Below, in pieces: positions 23,469 to 37,019 of a DNA stretch of 64,000 nucleotides. The notes beneath the pieces were generated by a model. That model worked only from the letters and a program-made list of their open reading frames with translations. It did no database searches and was not told the DNA's origin. Origin of the DNA: Aptenodytes patagonicus. Lineage: Eukaryota > Chordata > Aves > Sphenisciformes > Spheniscidae. Position 1 is the stretch's first letter, and every line of letters begins with the position of its first letter. Both the position numbers and the translations under genes were made by a program. The stretch covers positions 2,733,001 to 2,797,000 of the forward strand of contig NC_134970.1 of the NCBI RefSeq assembly GCF_965638725.1, read 5' to 3'.

Positions 23469-26400
23469 ATGAACCACACCAGGCCTCGCTATGTCATCGA
23501 ACGTCCTGCCTATTCGGTCAGCCTCTTCGACGAAGAGTTTGAGAAGAAAAGCAGAAGTTACCCCGTTGGGGAAAAATTGAAAAACCTTTTCAGGTAACAT
23601 AGAATGCTATAGCTGGGGCAAACCTAAACCAGATTTGGTCTGGAATTGGGATATAATTTGGACCTGGGGATACAGTTCCCATTTTTATCCTGGGAAACCT
23701 TTTCCATGATCTTCAGGGCTCTGATGGATGAAAGGCACAAGAGAAATGCAAATTGCACTGAAGCAAGTGAAACTGGTTACTCTTTTCACTGCCTCAGCTG
23801 TTACGCTGGAAGGCAAATAAGCAGAACAGTTTGCACTAAGTGCACTTGGGATTTGGGTTTCTGTTTTCCAAATTTTTTAATAACGAAAAAGGTATAATTG
23901 GTGATGTATGTATGAGTGTGTGGATTATTTCTTTAAGCTTTCCAGCTGGGATTTCCTTTTACCAGCTTTCTGATTAAAAACAGTACTGGCTTTCCTTAAA
24001 GAAAGATGATTAATCCTGCTGATTGCTGTCTTGGAAATCTATATCCATTCCTTGGAAAAATGAAGGCTTTTTTAGGAATACAGGAAAGAGGGAACATGTA
24101 TGTCAGCAGGCAGAGATGTGAGATGCTGCATGTGTCAACCCAGGAGCAATCTTCTTCTTTCAGACACACTTTGGGTTTTTTGACCAAGCACCTGAAAAAG
24201 TTCATCTTTGGCTCTGTGCAACTGCCCCATGAATCTTTGAGCTGTGCTTCCTCCCTGCAGCTCACCTACCCCCCATCTGCAGGGTATTAGAAACAAAGAC
24301 TCAAGATACTGGGGAGCTAAATCCTCCGCTTTGTGCAGGTTCTCCTTCCAGCTGTGGCAGCACTGGGGACCTCCCAATGTCAGGACCTCCCACAATAATC
24401 CTCCACGGCATGTCCAGCTAGTTAACTGCAAGAGCCTTGCAGGGAAGGCACCTCGCAGGGAAGGGCTGTGCACCAAATATTGGGCTCAGGATTTGGTGTG
24501 GGAGAAATACTGAGACATTCCTAGGAAGATCCTTCCTTGCTTCCTTGCTTGCTTACTTCCCAGCTCGCTTGCTTCCTTTCTTCTTTACTTATTTGCATTT
24601 TTTTTTTGTCTCCTCTAGATGTTCAGCTTCCAGATTCAAACTCATCCTCTTTAGCCTGTTCCCAATACTTGTGTGGCTTCCCAAGTATAAAATTAAGGAC
24701 TACATTTTGTCCGATGTTCTTGGTGGGCTCAGTGCGGGGACGATTCAAGTGCCACAAGGTGAGACACAATGACTTTCTGGGTCACCTAGAGGGGATAGCA
24801 CTTTACCAGTTCAAGTAAAGGTCTGCAGATGACAGCTATGTCCATTCTGTGGGGGTTAGCTACCTTTACTGCTACCTTTACTGCTGACATGTATCAACAC
24901 AAGCTCTACCTCCTACCTGGTTGACCCTATATTTTTTCCACGGAGCCCTTCCCTGCTCTCTTTGGCCCCTCCTGCCCAGAAAGCAGCACTCTGTGCTGGC
25001 CGCAGCACCTTCTCGGAGCTGATGTGAGTGTGGCCAGGGCAGGGGGCTGACACCAGCTGCACAGACTTGGGTGACCTGCCCATTTCCCTTGTGTTTTCCA
25101 GGGATGGCCTTCGCGCTGCTGGCCAGTCTGCCTCCTGTCAACGGGCTCTACTCCTCCTTCTTCCCTTTGGTAACATACCTCTTCCTTGGCGGTATCCATC
25201 AGATGGTCCCAGGTAAGTGTCTGCAGAGCAACTTTCTGCACAAGGCAATTAAACACCAACTGGCTGGGAATACCCGGTGTGTTCCAGAATAGAGATGTTT
25301 GGGCATGTTTGGTTTGTCAGGCGTTTATGGGATCCCTGATTCTGGCTGCACAGCAGGATCTCACCCCAATGAACCGCTGTCGCAGCCCACCGCAGGGCTG
25401 GCTGCGGTGATGGGCTGGGTGTCTCAGTCTGGACAGCCTAATCTGCCCAAGTGCCTTCCAGGACAGGACGCTCTCTAGAAAAAACTACTGACATCACTGT
25501 GTTGTCCTGTAGGTACTTTTGCAGTCATCAGCATTATTGTTGGGAACGTCTGCAATGAGCTGGCCCCAGAGTCAGCCTTCCAGTACTTCAACCAGACTAC
25601 CAATGAGACCAGCGTGAATACCACAGCCCTGGAAGCGGCCAGGCTGGAGATCTCTGCCACGTTAGCCTGCCTGACAGCCATCATACAAGTAAGGACCCAC
25701 TGCACCGCCTGTGCTGTGTCCTCTGGCCAGAGCTGACCCACAGGGAGTCAGTCGAGCTCTCTCCCTGGAGCAGAGATGGTGGTAGCAGATGCCAGAGGAG
25801 GCCCCACTTCTAAGTGGATGATGCCTCAGCATAGAGGTTTTTGGGGGGATCCCGCCCCAGCTGCAGTCTTGGTGTGAAATTCTCCAAATGAACTAGCCAA
25901 GGGTGAGGCCAGCCCCTGGGGCAGGATCGCAGCCAGTGATGACACCCCAGCACGCTGCAGCTCTCCTCTCCCCATCCCTGCTCCGGGACAGTCTGCTCAG
26001 CCCTGCCTGCGCCGCGGCTGCATGGGAGGGATGTGCCCGCTCTCCCGGCGGAGCAGCCTGCCCAACACGGGCACGCTCAGGCTCTGCACCTCGCCCTTTC
26101 AGGCTGGCATGCTTCTAATAACGCCTTGTCTGTCCTACCCTAGCTGTGCCTGGGATTCGTGCAGTTTGGCTTTGTTGCTATCTACCTCTCAGAGTCTTTC
26201 ATCAGGGGCTTCATGACAGCAGCAGGGTTGCAGATCCTCATCTCCGTGCTCAAGTACGTCTTCGGCTTGACAGTCCCATCTTACACCGGGCCCTTAGCTA
26301 TCGTCTATGTAAGTGGGTGCTCTGGACAGGGGCCTTCCCTGCACCTCCTCCCCCAGTGACCACCACACCACAGGCATCTCTGCCACCCATGCAAGGGAAA

Positions 26401-29400
26401 GGGTGGCTAGGAGAGAAGGAAAGGGTGGAGGGAGGGGGAATACGGCTGTCTGCACCACTCCCAGCCCAGCACACCTACGCTGCTGCCATTGTATTTCCTA
26501 TACAGTATTATCTGAGCCCTTGTCTGCTAGTTTCTAATTAGAAGTAATGAAATGGGTCTGGGATTTGGGAAGAATATGAACTGTGTTGCTTTACAGCAGG
26601 AGTCTTGCACAATTGTTAGCAACAGAAACTTTTCCTATGAGCAGGTTTACCCATTCCTAGGCTTTCCTGCATCTTCCATGGATGCATGCTCCATTGATGC
26701 AGCTAGAACTGCATTTAACTGGACAGCACAGACCCAGGGCTGGTTGCTGATGTCTCAGCAGCAGGGTTTCTAGCACTTCTCTCACCCTCGTCACATCTCA
26801 GGGTGTTTGCAGTTGATTATGGTAACAAGTGTTCTCCACTGTGCTGTCCGCATTGTCCAGAGTCTCTGGTTCCCCATGACACCTTCTCCTCTTCTCTCCC
26901 CTTTAGACATTCATTGATATTTGTAAAGGTCTGCCCAAAACCAACGTGGCCTCCCTGGTCTATGCCTTGGTCAGTGCTGTGCTCCTGTTCATTGTCAAGG
27001 AGCTCAACCTAAAGTACATGAAAAAGATCCGGATGCCCATCCCCATGGAGATCATCATCGTAAGTGACGCATGAGCTGTCCCTTGGACCCTCCAGGAGAC
27101 AGTCCCTCCCCTCACCTTACAGCCCTGGGACACCCACTTCTGCTCACAGAGGGCCCATCACATAGAGCATCTACACAGTGAATATGACGCATATTCATGG
27201 CCTGGGGTCAGAAATTGGGCCATCCTCATGGAGGATACCTCCGATGCCCAGCTCGTCCCTGTTAGACTGTACCTGCATCCTGCTGATGCTGAGTATGAGG
27301 AACATAACTCCTGCTGGGGAGATTCTCTCCTTTCCTAGCCCAAATTTGGTGCTAATTTTCTACTGTCAGCCCCAGGAGCACAGCAAGCTTAGTGCTTCTG
27401 AGAGAGCTCATGCTCTTTCCGCTTACTGCTCTTTTATTCTCTGTACTTTCAGGTAATAGTTGCGACTGCAATCTCTGGCAGCTTTAACATGCCCGAGAAG
27501 TACGGCATGCCCGTAGTTGGGAAAATCAGCATGGGGTAAGTGCATGTGCAGGTCTGACTCAACTTCCAGATAATGTTCCTTCCTCCTCCTCCTCCTCCTC
27601 CTCCTGCAGCCTGGAAAACACCTCACTCTTCCCTGCTGTATGCCAGTCCCCTTCCAGGACTGTCAGGCAGCACTGCTGCGCTCTGTTACACAACTGCCAC
27701 CATCCACTCACACTGTCCACAGTGTAGACACGGATTATGTCATTCCTGAACACAAGCTCCTCACCCACTTCACTGGCCTCTGGTCACTAGTGTCACAACT
27801 GCTTCTTGCCTCCGCTCTGAGTGCAGGTTCCCAGCACCAACCCTGCCCCTGGTGAACAAGTGGAAAGACATGATCGGCACAGCTTTCTCACTCGCCATCG
27901 TGAGCTACGTGATCAACTTAGCCATGGGGAGAACGCTGGCAGCCAAGCATGGCTACAACGTGGACCCCAACCAGGTAACGCTTGGTCTGGAAGGACGCAG
28001 TCAAGGACCATTCCCCTTGCTCTCAGGCGTGAAAGGAAAACCTCGCTGCATGAATGGGAAGCTTTCAAACGTGCGCTGCTTAAAACAGACATGCTGCTCC
28101 CATGCATGCAGGCTTATGTGGCAGCTTGCCATGTGGGGGTCGAAAGGACATGGCAGATCCATCTCCCATGGACTGGAGAGAGCCTGCAAAAGGGAAGAAA
28201 GCTTTAGGTTGAGCTCTCTGCTTTGCTCTCCCTCGAGACCTGAGGCTTCAGCCCTAGTGCTGGTGCAGATGGCATTTTTGCAGGTTGTTGGAGCACAACG
28301 AGGCACATATATTTCTCACTGAGCAGAGAAAGACCTGGATTCCTGGTGTGTCACCTAGATACTGTGAGAGGCAGGACATTAAATAATCCTCTTTTGTCAT
28401 CACTGGCACAGCGGCAGCTTTCAATAACAGCCACGCATACCACATGAAGCCCTGCCCTTAGTGAGTCAACAGATGACGTGTTTAGGTGGAATTGTGCTTC
28501 CAGGTTTCCCTGCTATACCAGAGCCCATCACAGCTCTTACTGGAAGGAAAGGGTCTGGGACACACTGCAGGGAACCCAGGTCCCTTCCCTGGCCACACAA
28601 ACCCCAGACTCGGGCACCTGCTCTCCTGCCTGGCAGCTCACACGCGTTGGCAGGGCAGGACGGGCAGCTGTCCTTTCTGATGACCACGTTCCCCCATCTC
28701 CACAGGAAATGCTGGCCCTGGGCTGCAGCAACTTCTTTGGATCCTTCTTCAAAATCCACGTGATCTGCTGTGCTCTCTCCGTCACTCTTGCCGTCGATGG
28801 GGCAGGAGGGAAATCACAAGTTAGTACCTCCTCCTCCTCTCTTCCCTACGTGACCCCACTTGACCACAAACTCCTGTAGCTGCTGCATGCTGCCAGCCTG
28901 ACATCACTGCTGCAGGTCTGGAGAAGCTCCATATATGAGTCCTTCGCATTGCTGTTGTTAAAGCAGAATTTCCTTCCTCCCCAACTCCATTTTGTTCCCT
29001 GGGTGGTTCTTTGGATTGGTCACAGATGTAGGGCTGTAAATCTGCATTCCCAGTCTGGCTCCCCCGATTGAGCGGAGCTACCACGTGAGGGAAGTTTGGG
29101 GTTATCTGTGAGATCTGCAAAATCTTAGCCTATTTCTCAGAGGCAATCATCTGCTCACATAAAATACTGCAGTGACCAGTTGTCCCACTGGCTGAAGCAG
29201 CAGGAGAGGAAAGGCTCAGAGGGTGTTTAGGAAGACCCTGATGTTTGCTGAAGTTAATTCTCTCTTTTTTGCAGGTGGCAAGTTTCTTTGTGGCCTTGGT
29301 GGTTATGGTGACCATGCTGGCTCTGGGGATCTACCTCGAACCTCTTCCAAAGGTAACACAAACATCTGTGCAAACAGCGTGGCCATTGTGTCACATACTC

Positions 29401-32400
29401 CACACAGCCAAGCGAAGGCACAGTCTTGCTCCAAAAACCCCTGATGCAAACTGCTGCACAGCATGGTTTGTTCCTGGCCTGGGGTCCTGTCTGCACTGAG
29501 TCTCTGGAAGCAAGAATAGTCTACATTATTATGCTCAGATCCAAGTGAGATCTTTGTGAGCGTCACCCTTTCCCATTCCCTTGTGGTATTTGGACCAAGG
29601 AAAGGAGACACTGCAGAAAGCATCTGCTGCAAAACGTGGCACATCCACACCGCACATCCACATCCTAGCTGATACGATCCCCTCTCCTCCGCAGTCTGTC
29701 CTGGGAGCCCTCATTGCAGTGAACCTGAAAAACTCCCTCAAGCAGCTGGCTGATCCCTTCTACCTGTGGAAGAAGAGCAAGCTGGACTGCGTGAGTGCCT
29801 GGGGACGGGTGGGAGGCATCCGCCTGCCTATGCTGGCAGCTCAGCCCGCAGCTGTGCGAGGCAGAGGCAGGGCGAGCAGGCCAGCCCCCCGGCAGGCTTT
29901 TGGAGGCAGGAGGGCGGTATGAGTCCCCTGCAGAAGGTGGGTTTTGCTCTCTCCGTGTGGTCGTGCTTCCAACCCCTCGCCAACAAGGCTCTGAGCGGTG
30001 GCGGAGCCTGTCCTGCCCAGCTGAGCACTCTCATGCTTAGCGCACATATCAGAGAGGCCTGAACTATTACCTGCTCTGTTTAAATGCCTATCAACTGCGG
30101 GAGCCTGTTTGCCCAGAACTAGCCAAACCGGCCCTGCTCAATATCTAGGAGTCATGACTTAAAAACTCACACAATAGCCCTCCAGGGTGAGGAGAGCCCT
30201 TCACAGCGATAAGGACTCCAGGCACTGGTTGATATATAAACCCAGGCAGGGGGTGTGGGGGAGTGAGAACGGAATTTGGAAATGTCTGACATAAAAAGAC
30301 AGTGTTTGAACAGGACTCCCACGGCTGAGTGGTGTGTGTGGACACTGAGCCAATATCCTGTCAGGTCCCGACAAACCGCCTTATCGGAGAAATCAGGAGT
30401 CCAAAGGGGCTGACCTGAGTCATCAAGAGCTTTCCCAAAATACTGTTCAAACAGGTGCTGGAGAAGAGATGGGTTAGCAGTCCAGGCACAGATTTCACAG
30501 GGGTGTGATCATGACGTGAAGGCACACTCTAGCACAGGGCACGAGCTACAAAAAAATTGGTCCATCCTTAGGATTGAGCCTGGCAGAGTGACCGGACCAG
30601 GGACATGCAAGGTCTGAGCTGACATGGTTATGCAGGCAAGAACCATCAGAGAGAGAAAGTCGCTGATGGGAAGATGCAATTCTCTGTTGGGAATCTTTTA
30701 TGGCAATTTAAGCACATCTCTGAATGGCTTCTGCTGGTGCCTGGTGGGCAGGATGGAAGGTCTGGGTCGGCTCTGGCAGTTCACGTGAGGGCAGGTGAAG
30801 TTACTGCCCATTATCAGAGCTCGCAGAAGGGAGCACAGACCGTCCCCGCGGGCTCCACAGCCCCCAGCCCAGCGTCTGGGCAGACACCTGATCAGACGGT
30901 GGACTGAGCGGAGATGCATGGTGCTGCCTGGGGAACGCCTCGGCAGCGTGTCTCTGCCAGACGTGGTCACCACAGCGGAGGTGAACAGCTGTCAGAAACC
31001 AATTTGGTTTGGCCCATGTGAATCATCTGTCCTCCATGGCACAGCCAGACCCACTGCCCCGGCTGTGCTGTGTTTCCACTGAGCTGCTGGAACAAAGCTC
31101 TTCCTACCAGCAACCATGGACAGCCTACAGGTGCAGGGAGCGTGGGGACCAGGCAGATGCCAATGGAGTGAACTGTGTTCCCCTGACCTTAATCTCCCTG
31201 GAATTTGAACCAGATTCAGTGTCCTGTCCCAAAACGGGGAACACCATTTCTGGGTGATGTCAGACCATTGGTGTGTATTACCTCAAGTCTGATTGTATTT
31301 CAGTGCTAACTGCAGGGATCACTCCACAGATACAGCCCGGTGTGAAGTCTGGATGGAGGGAAGCCCTTACTTGCCGTTTATATGCACCATGCATATAAAT
31401 TAAGATGCTGAAGTCATCAAAGTTACCCTGATTTGTCCAAGGTCAAAGTTAGGTTTTATCAGTCTTGAGGATGGGATTATAATAACCTGCTAATGATTCT
31501 CAGAGGGCATGTTTATATGCTTAGGCAGGACTAATTTCACACAGAGGGAGATGCTCGAGTGCTAATATATAAAAATGACAAATGACAGAGCTCTGAGCTG
31601 AGAGGTGGAGCAGGTTTTGGTATGCTCTGTCATACTTTGTCATCAAATCTGCTCTGTGTTCAGGTCATTTATAGTAGGTGCTCAGACGGTTTTCAGATAG
31701 ATGCTCATTCCTTCTGAAATGCTCTGACTGACAGCAGGAGCTTTCTTGGGGCTGGGAGCAGTCACTGAGCAGCAGATGGTCTGACCTGCGGGAGCCTTTT
31801 CTTGACTAGATAGGCTGATACTTTTTGAACTGAATGAGTGGTGCGGGTATTCGTGCAGCTGTAAAGAAACGCACTGGCTGCTTTTACGGCTGAAAAACTG
31901 GGGCTTCTGGCAAGCTTCCCAGCGATGATGTTTCACACGAAAGCATGCAATAAACTGTATAATTAAAATAGCTGCAGAATTCAGGCCTCGGTCTTTTGAT
32001 CCTCAGCTGTGTAGTTCTTTGGGTCCAGAATATCAGCACAGAGCCATTTTCCATCCATCGCTGTGCTCCAGCCCGTGGTAGAGTAAAATGACCTGCCATG
32101 CTCTTCTCTTTCTGCAGTTGGTCTGGCTGGTGAGCTTCCTGTCTGCTTTCTTCCTGAGCCTTCCCTACGGAGTCGCTGTGGGCGTGGGATTTTCCGTGCT
32201 GGTCGTGGTTTTCCATACCCAGTTGTAAGTACCAGCGTACCTACAAAAACCAAAAGAGAAGGAAAATCTCCCAGTTGCAGAATAAATGACAGATTATTTT
32301 TATAACCAACCTCTGGCCCATGTTTCGAAGGAACGTGTGGCAGGAGCCTGGGGGAGTGCAGGTGTCCTCCCTGGCCCCTGGAATGTGCAAACAGGAATGG

Positions 32401-35400
32401 CAGGCGCTAATTTACTGCCTGCATTCCCACTCCTGCGCACGGTTAGCGATGTGCACATCCCAAGGCAGGGGGAAGTCTGAAGGTATTTACTTCAGCACAA
32501 AAAGCTACCTGCATAGTTCCCAGAAGAAAATCCTGCTCATAAAAAGAAAGAGCCCCATATATATGCAGAGACTGGCGTGAAGTTTACACACCATTTTTAA
32601 TCCATCAAAGCCCTTTATTAATATTTCCCAGTCTGGGATCTCAAACTGCTGACTCTTTTTTTGCCCTGTAGACTCTGCAGGGATGAAATCTAAGTATTTT
32701 CATAAAGCAAATTTTCAAATCCTGGTATGGAATGTGATGCGAAGCAGTTTTCTTCCCCTGCAACATTTACTCTAATTCTGGCCACCTCTTTTCTCCTAGC
32801 CGTAACGGCTCTGCCCTGGGTCAAGTAACTTCCACTGACATCTACAAGAACCCTAAAGCCTACAACAAGGTAAGCAGAAGCTAAACTATCCTCAGAGAAA
32901 ATGCTGTTCTTTTTGCCACTGGTACCCACTGTGATCAGGATGTCGCTGCTTGTTTCAGGGGTGGCAGGAGTGCTGCTCTTCAGCTTGACCTTCCCCATTA
33001 TCTGCTGCCCGAACTCCCAGCCACCCTGCACCCCACACAGTCCCTGTCACGCCTGGTTTGAGCTCTTGTTTCTGTTGCAGGTACATGAACTTAATGGGAT
33101 TAAAATTGTGACCTACTGCTCGCCACTGTATTTTGCCAACTCAGAGATATTCCGCGAGAAGATTATAGCCAAGGTGAGCAATGCCCTAAGAAATTTCTGC
33201 TTGCAGCCAATCCCAAATGGCCCTTGCTCTCTCCTGTAGTGCTACATGGAGATAATTAAGCCTAGGATGATCATGAAAGATGGTCACATCCATCCTCTAC
33301 TCTTCCATCCTTTTCTCCCTGATCTTCAGGACTGTTTGTAGATCTCATTTTAGAGGTTATGCCTGAATCCTGGCAGGTATCCTCCTCCAAGCTCTGCCAA
33401 AGCAGAGTCATCCTGCTACTGCAAGTCCCTCCTCCCTGCGTGTGCAGGTACCCTGAGTTACTGGAGATGTTGCTGTTTGGTTGCCATCAGGGTCACCTCA
33501 CTCCGGCGTACAGCTGCTGCTGTCCTCCCGTGCCATGTGCCACGGGCTGGGAAATGGGAAGAAAGAAATAGCAGCCCCTGGCTATGGGGCTGAACAGACT
33601 TTTTCAAAGAAAACTCTCTCTCTTTTCCACAGACCGGGGTGGATCCTGGTAAAGTGTACTTAGCCAGGAAGAAATACGTGAAACGGCAGGAGAAGGGAAC
33701 AGCACAACCACCAACAAAGCTACCGAAATTCTTATTGAGGCAGAACAAGGTAACTCAGTTTGGGTTCCTGTGTTGACGAGTAAGACCCCAAGTCCTCATC
33801 AAACAGCTCCTCTTGACATAAGGTTTTCTGCACTGTCTTCCTAGCCACATTTACCACCTCTTGCCTCCCTTCCTTCCCACCCACAGCTCCATTCCTCCCA
33901 ATAGCCAAAACCTTAAGATGCAGGAGAACTGAAAATGGCTGGGAGCAAGAAAGCTGTAGAGATGGCTAGAATGGAAACATGGTGAACAATTTGCTAGAAA
34001 CCGAGCTTGCCCTGTTTCTCTAAGGCTGGATCTATGTCACATTTCAGTTCAAAAGTGCCCTTCTGAAGCACATTTCCCAGTCATCCCAGCTTCGTTTGGT
34101 TTGCATTGCTGAGCAGTCCTGAAGCATGTGAACAGGAATCATTTAAAATTAACCTAACGTACTCCAACCCCAAGGGACATTCAGTCTAGCACCAGGCTGG
34201 AGTTAGTCCAGATTAAAACACTTCATGCCACTGACTACTTCAGGTGCATTCACATGTCAGGACCTCGGCTTGTGCTGATAGTTGTGCCCTGCCCTGACTG
34301 TGCATTTCTGCTTTGCTGTAGACCTTGTCTTTGCAAGAGCTCCAGAAAGACTTTGAAAGCACCTCTCCAACAGATACCAATAACAACCAGACGACTGCTA
34401 ATGGTGCCAGCATCTCCTATGTCACGTTCCGTCCACCTGCCAACGGTGCTGGGCAAGTGCATACCTCCAGTGAGCTGGGCAGCACCACTACTCTGCAAGG
34501 AAGCACTTTCAGTGTCATGCCTAAAGCAGATGTTGACCCTATGATGACAGCACCGCCCTATATCAGCTTTCACACCATCATCCTGGACATGAGTGGAGTG
34601 TGTTTTGTTGACCTCATGGGCACAAAAGCACTAGGCAAGGTTAGTTCTGTACTACAAACATAGCCAAGCAACATATCACCCAGGTAACTTCTACTCTCTT
34701 GGGCAGCTCAGATAAAGATGTTTACCCTCCTCAATAGAAGGTTTGTGTGACTTTCTCCTTCAGCATCCCCAGGACATGTGTAAAGCCCTGGATAAAAGAT
34801 TTTATGTCTAAACACAGTACTGGAGCAGCTGTGTTACTAATCCTCTCTCTCCCCTCTCATCCCTTCTAGTTGTGTTCCAGTTATCAGAAGATTGGGATTA
34901 AAGTGTTCTTGGCAAACGTGCATGGTAAGAATCCACGAAGAACACATTTCCATGTGATCTTCCCCCATTTATGTGCTCCTGACAGACAGGAGATCTTTTT
35001 GTGTTCTTTGTGCAAACTGTGCAAGCTGTCAGCCTTTTGTTGGACCAAACCGGAACAGATGAAAGAAGAGAACAGAAGAAAGGAAAGAGAAACGCTGTTC
35101 TCTGTGTGAAATAGGTCCTTTCGTTTGGGAAGTGATACGACTGGAACCTCTCCACATTTAGCATGTAGAAAAATAGATCCCTACACTCTCATTTCTGCAG
35201 CAAACCTGCTTCTTCCCTATGCATGCCAGCCTTGCCTTAGCACAGAGGACCACTGTCAGTCATGTGCACTTTCAAAGGCTTCCTTCTTTGGTTTCCTTCT
35301 TGTTCACGTGCTTTTCCTTTCTTCAGCCCAGGTGTACAATGACATTAGCACAGGTGGAATCTTTGAGGAAGGAGGCCTGGACCAAAGTCACATCTTCTTG

Positions 35401-37019
35401 ACGATCCATGATGCTGTTTTGTTTGCACTGGCAAATATCAAAGAAGTTGTCCACCCGCCCATCTTAGAAGAGGTAAATTTGCTCCCCAGTCTTTCTCCAG
35501 CTCACAGTACTGTACTATTAGGCTTACGCGCTGCATCAGCACAAAGGAAGAATAACAACTCAATACTGCAGCTAATAAAGTTTCTTATTTATCTCAAGTG
35601 GTAAAGGTCTAAATCCAACAAAATATTTCACCTCCTATTTCTCACGTATGGGCCAAGCACCTACTGATTGAATTGATTTCAATGGGAATTCAGAAGTGTA
35701 AATGTCTTCTGCAAACCCCTAGCTGGGAGATGAATGTTTTTCCAGCCTGGAGAAGACAAAAGAGCTGTTTCAGCACCATGACCTCAGTTTGGTGTTGGCT
35801 GGAACATGCAGCTGCACACAAAGGCAGAATTTGGCCCTCGGAAATGAAGTCAAAGCACACGCCCCTGTCCTTGAACAGCCCCAGCATCCATGAATGCTTC
35901 CCTTGGTGGGAGGAGAAAAGGCCGAGGCAGGAATGTGGCACATGCTGACAACACAGGGTCAGACAAGCTATCTCCCCAAATATGGGTGGGTTTATTGCAT
36001 GATAATTGGAGTTGGAACCAGGGCAACGTTAGCCAGTTATCTCATGAGAATAAGTTAAGGTATCTCATATCTCGGCAGAGAGATATGTAAATGCCAGCTC
36101 AGTCAGAGAAGATAAACAATTGAAACAGGATTCCTTCTGTGCCCCTTCTTCCTGGGCATGTCCCTTTGAGCACGTGTGATGTTTTAAGCCTGGGTTAGTC
36201 ATTTTTTTCATTCCTTTCAACCCTGCACTCTGCTAATTTGTGGATTTGATTGTTTCCTGCACAGGGGCCGAATCAGACACAGCTCTCCATCTATGACGAG
36301 CCTGTGGATGAAAGCAGTGCAGAGTTCAAGAACATGGAGGAGGTTAGTTCTAGTGCCAGGGGTCACTTCTTCAGCTGTGGACATAAGGTGGAAATCAGAA
36401 GTCATGGTTGGGGTTGGTTAGATGGGAAGTCCCCTGTGCCGTGCCAGGCAAACTGCTAGCAACAGTAACGCTTTGAGAAGTTAGTTTCAAAAATAATTTA
36501 AAATTCCTGTCATGAGGAGCTCTGGCAGGCACCTGGATGAAGGAGCAGCTAGGTTGCCCCACAGGGGAATCCTCTAATCCATTCTGGGCCACACAGCTCA
36601 GATTCACAGTCAGACCTGTGGTTTCCAGGCACTGGGGTGAACTTGGAGAACCAGGTTTAGCTCAAGCCCAGAAGAAGGGTCGCTGGTCAAGTTTTTCAGC
36701 ACAGACTTTGTTAATGCTGAAGTGATCTGCACCCACCAAACCCAGGTCCCTGGGAGGAGATACGTTCCAATGCTGACCTTCCCCATGCTGTCCACGCACA
36801 GCTGGAACCAGAGCAACCTCCCCACTGCCAGCTTTCCCTCGTGGAGGAGGGCTGGGAAGGGTTGGAGTTTCTGGTGGCGTTTCTCTGTGTGACTGAATGA
36901 CTGCTGAGCTGCGTTGCTGGGTTTGTGCCATGGCATCAGCCCTAACCCAGCATGTCTTGTGTGCCCTTTAGGAGATGTTTGGAAGCATGTTCCACTCAGA
37001 GACCCAGACAGCTCTGTGA
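23469..37019 (+). CDS. SLC26A9: SLC26A9, epithelial anion transporter/chloride channel
   Basis: Complete, 806 aa, from 20 coding exons: 23469-23593, 24619-24758, 25102-25212, 25513-25688, 26144-26308, 26907-27059, 27453-27535, 27827-27974, 28706-28819, 29275-29352, 29695-29790, 32118-32224, 32800-32869, 33081-33173, 33633-33749, 34322-34639, 34870-34924, 35327-35472, 36265-36342, 36972-37019. The start aligns with the mammalian N-terminus (RPRYV, FEKK, YPVGEKL). The membrane domain runs to about residue 510, with the SLC26 signatures [20 protein letters not shown] and [13 protein letters not shown]. Sequons N152, N156 and N161 sit in the expected extracellular loop. A STAS domain follows (about 523-765), split by a variable insert, with core [14 protein letters not shown]. 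The end QTAL is a class I PDZ-type tail. Family role: Cl- channel/exchanger of gastric and airway epithelium, working with CFTR. All phases join cleanly. Confidence 0.97.
24531..24590. repeat. Imperfect CTTC/CTTG repeat in SLC26A9 intron
   Basis: Tetranucleotide-like CCTT/GCTT run of about 60 bases ending about 30 bases before the acceptor of the second coding exon (24619). Together with the following T-run it forms a long pyrimidine-rich tract for that splice site. Confidence 0.75.
27581..27606. repeat. CCT microsatellite in SLC26A9 intron
   Basis: About eight CCT units followed by gcag at 27606-27609, which resembles a strong 3' splice site. The true exon begins at 27827 and keeps the frame, so this is a decoy or simple repeat. 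Confidence 0.9.

Noticed and set aside
27606-27650. Acceptor-like CCT tract plus gcag as the start of an SLC26A9 exon
   Set aside because: The exon at 27827 supplies the expected GFPAPT...WKDMIG sequence in phase, and nothing homologous follows 27609.
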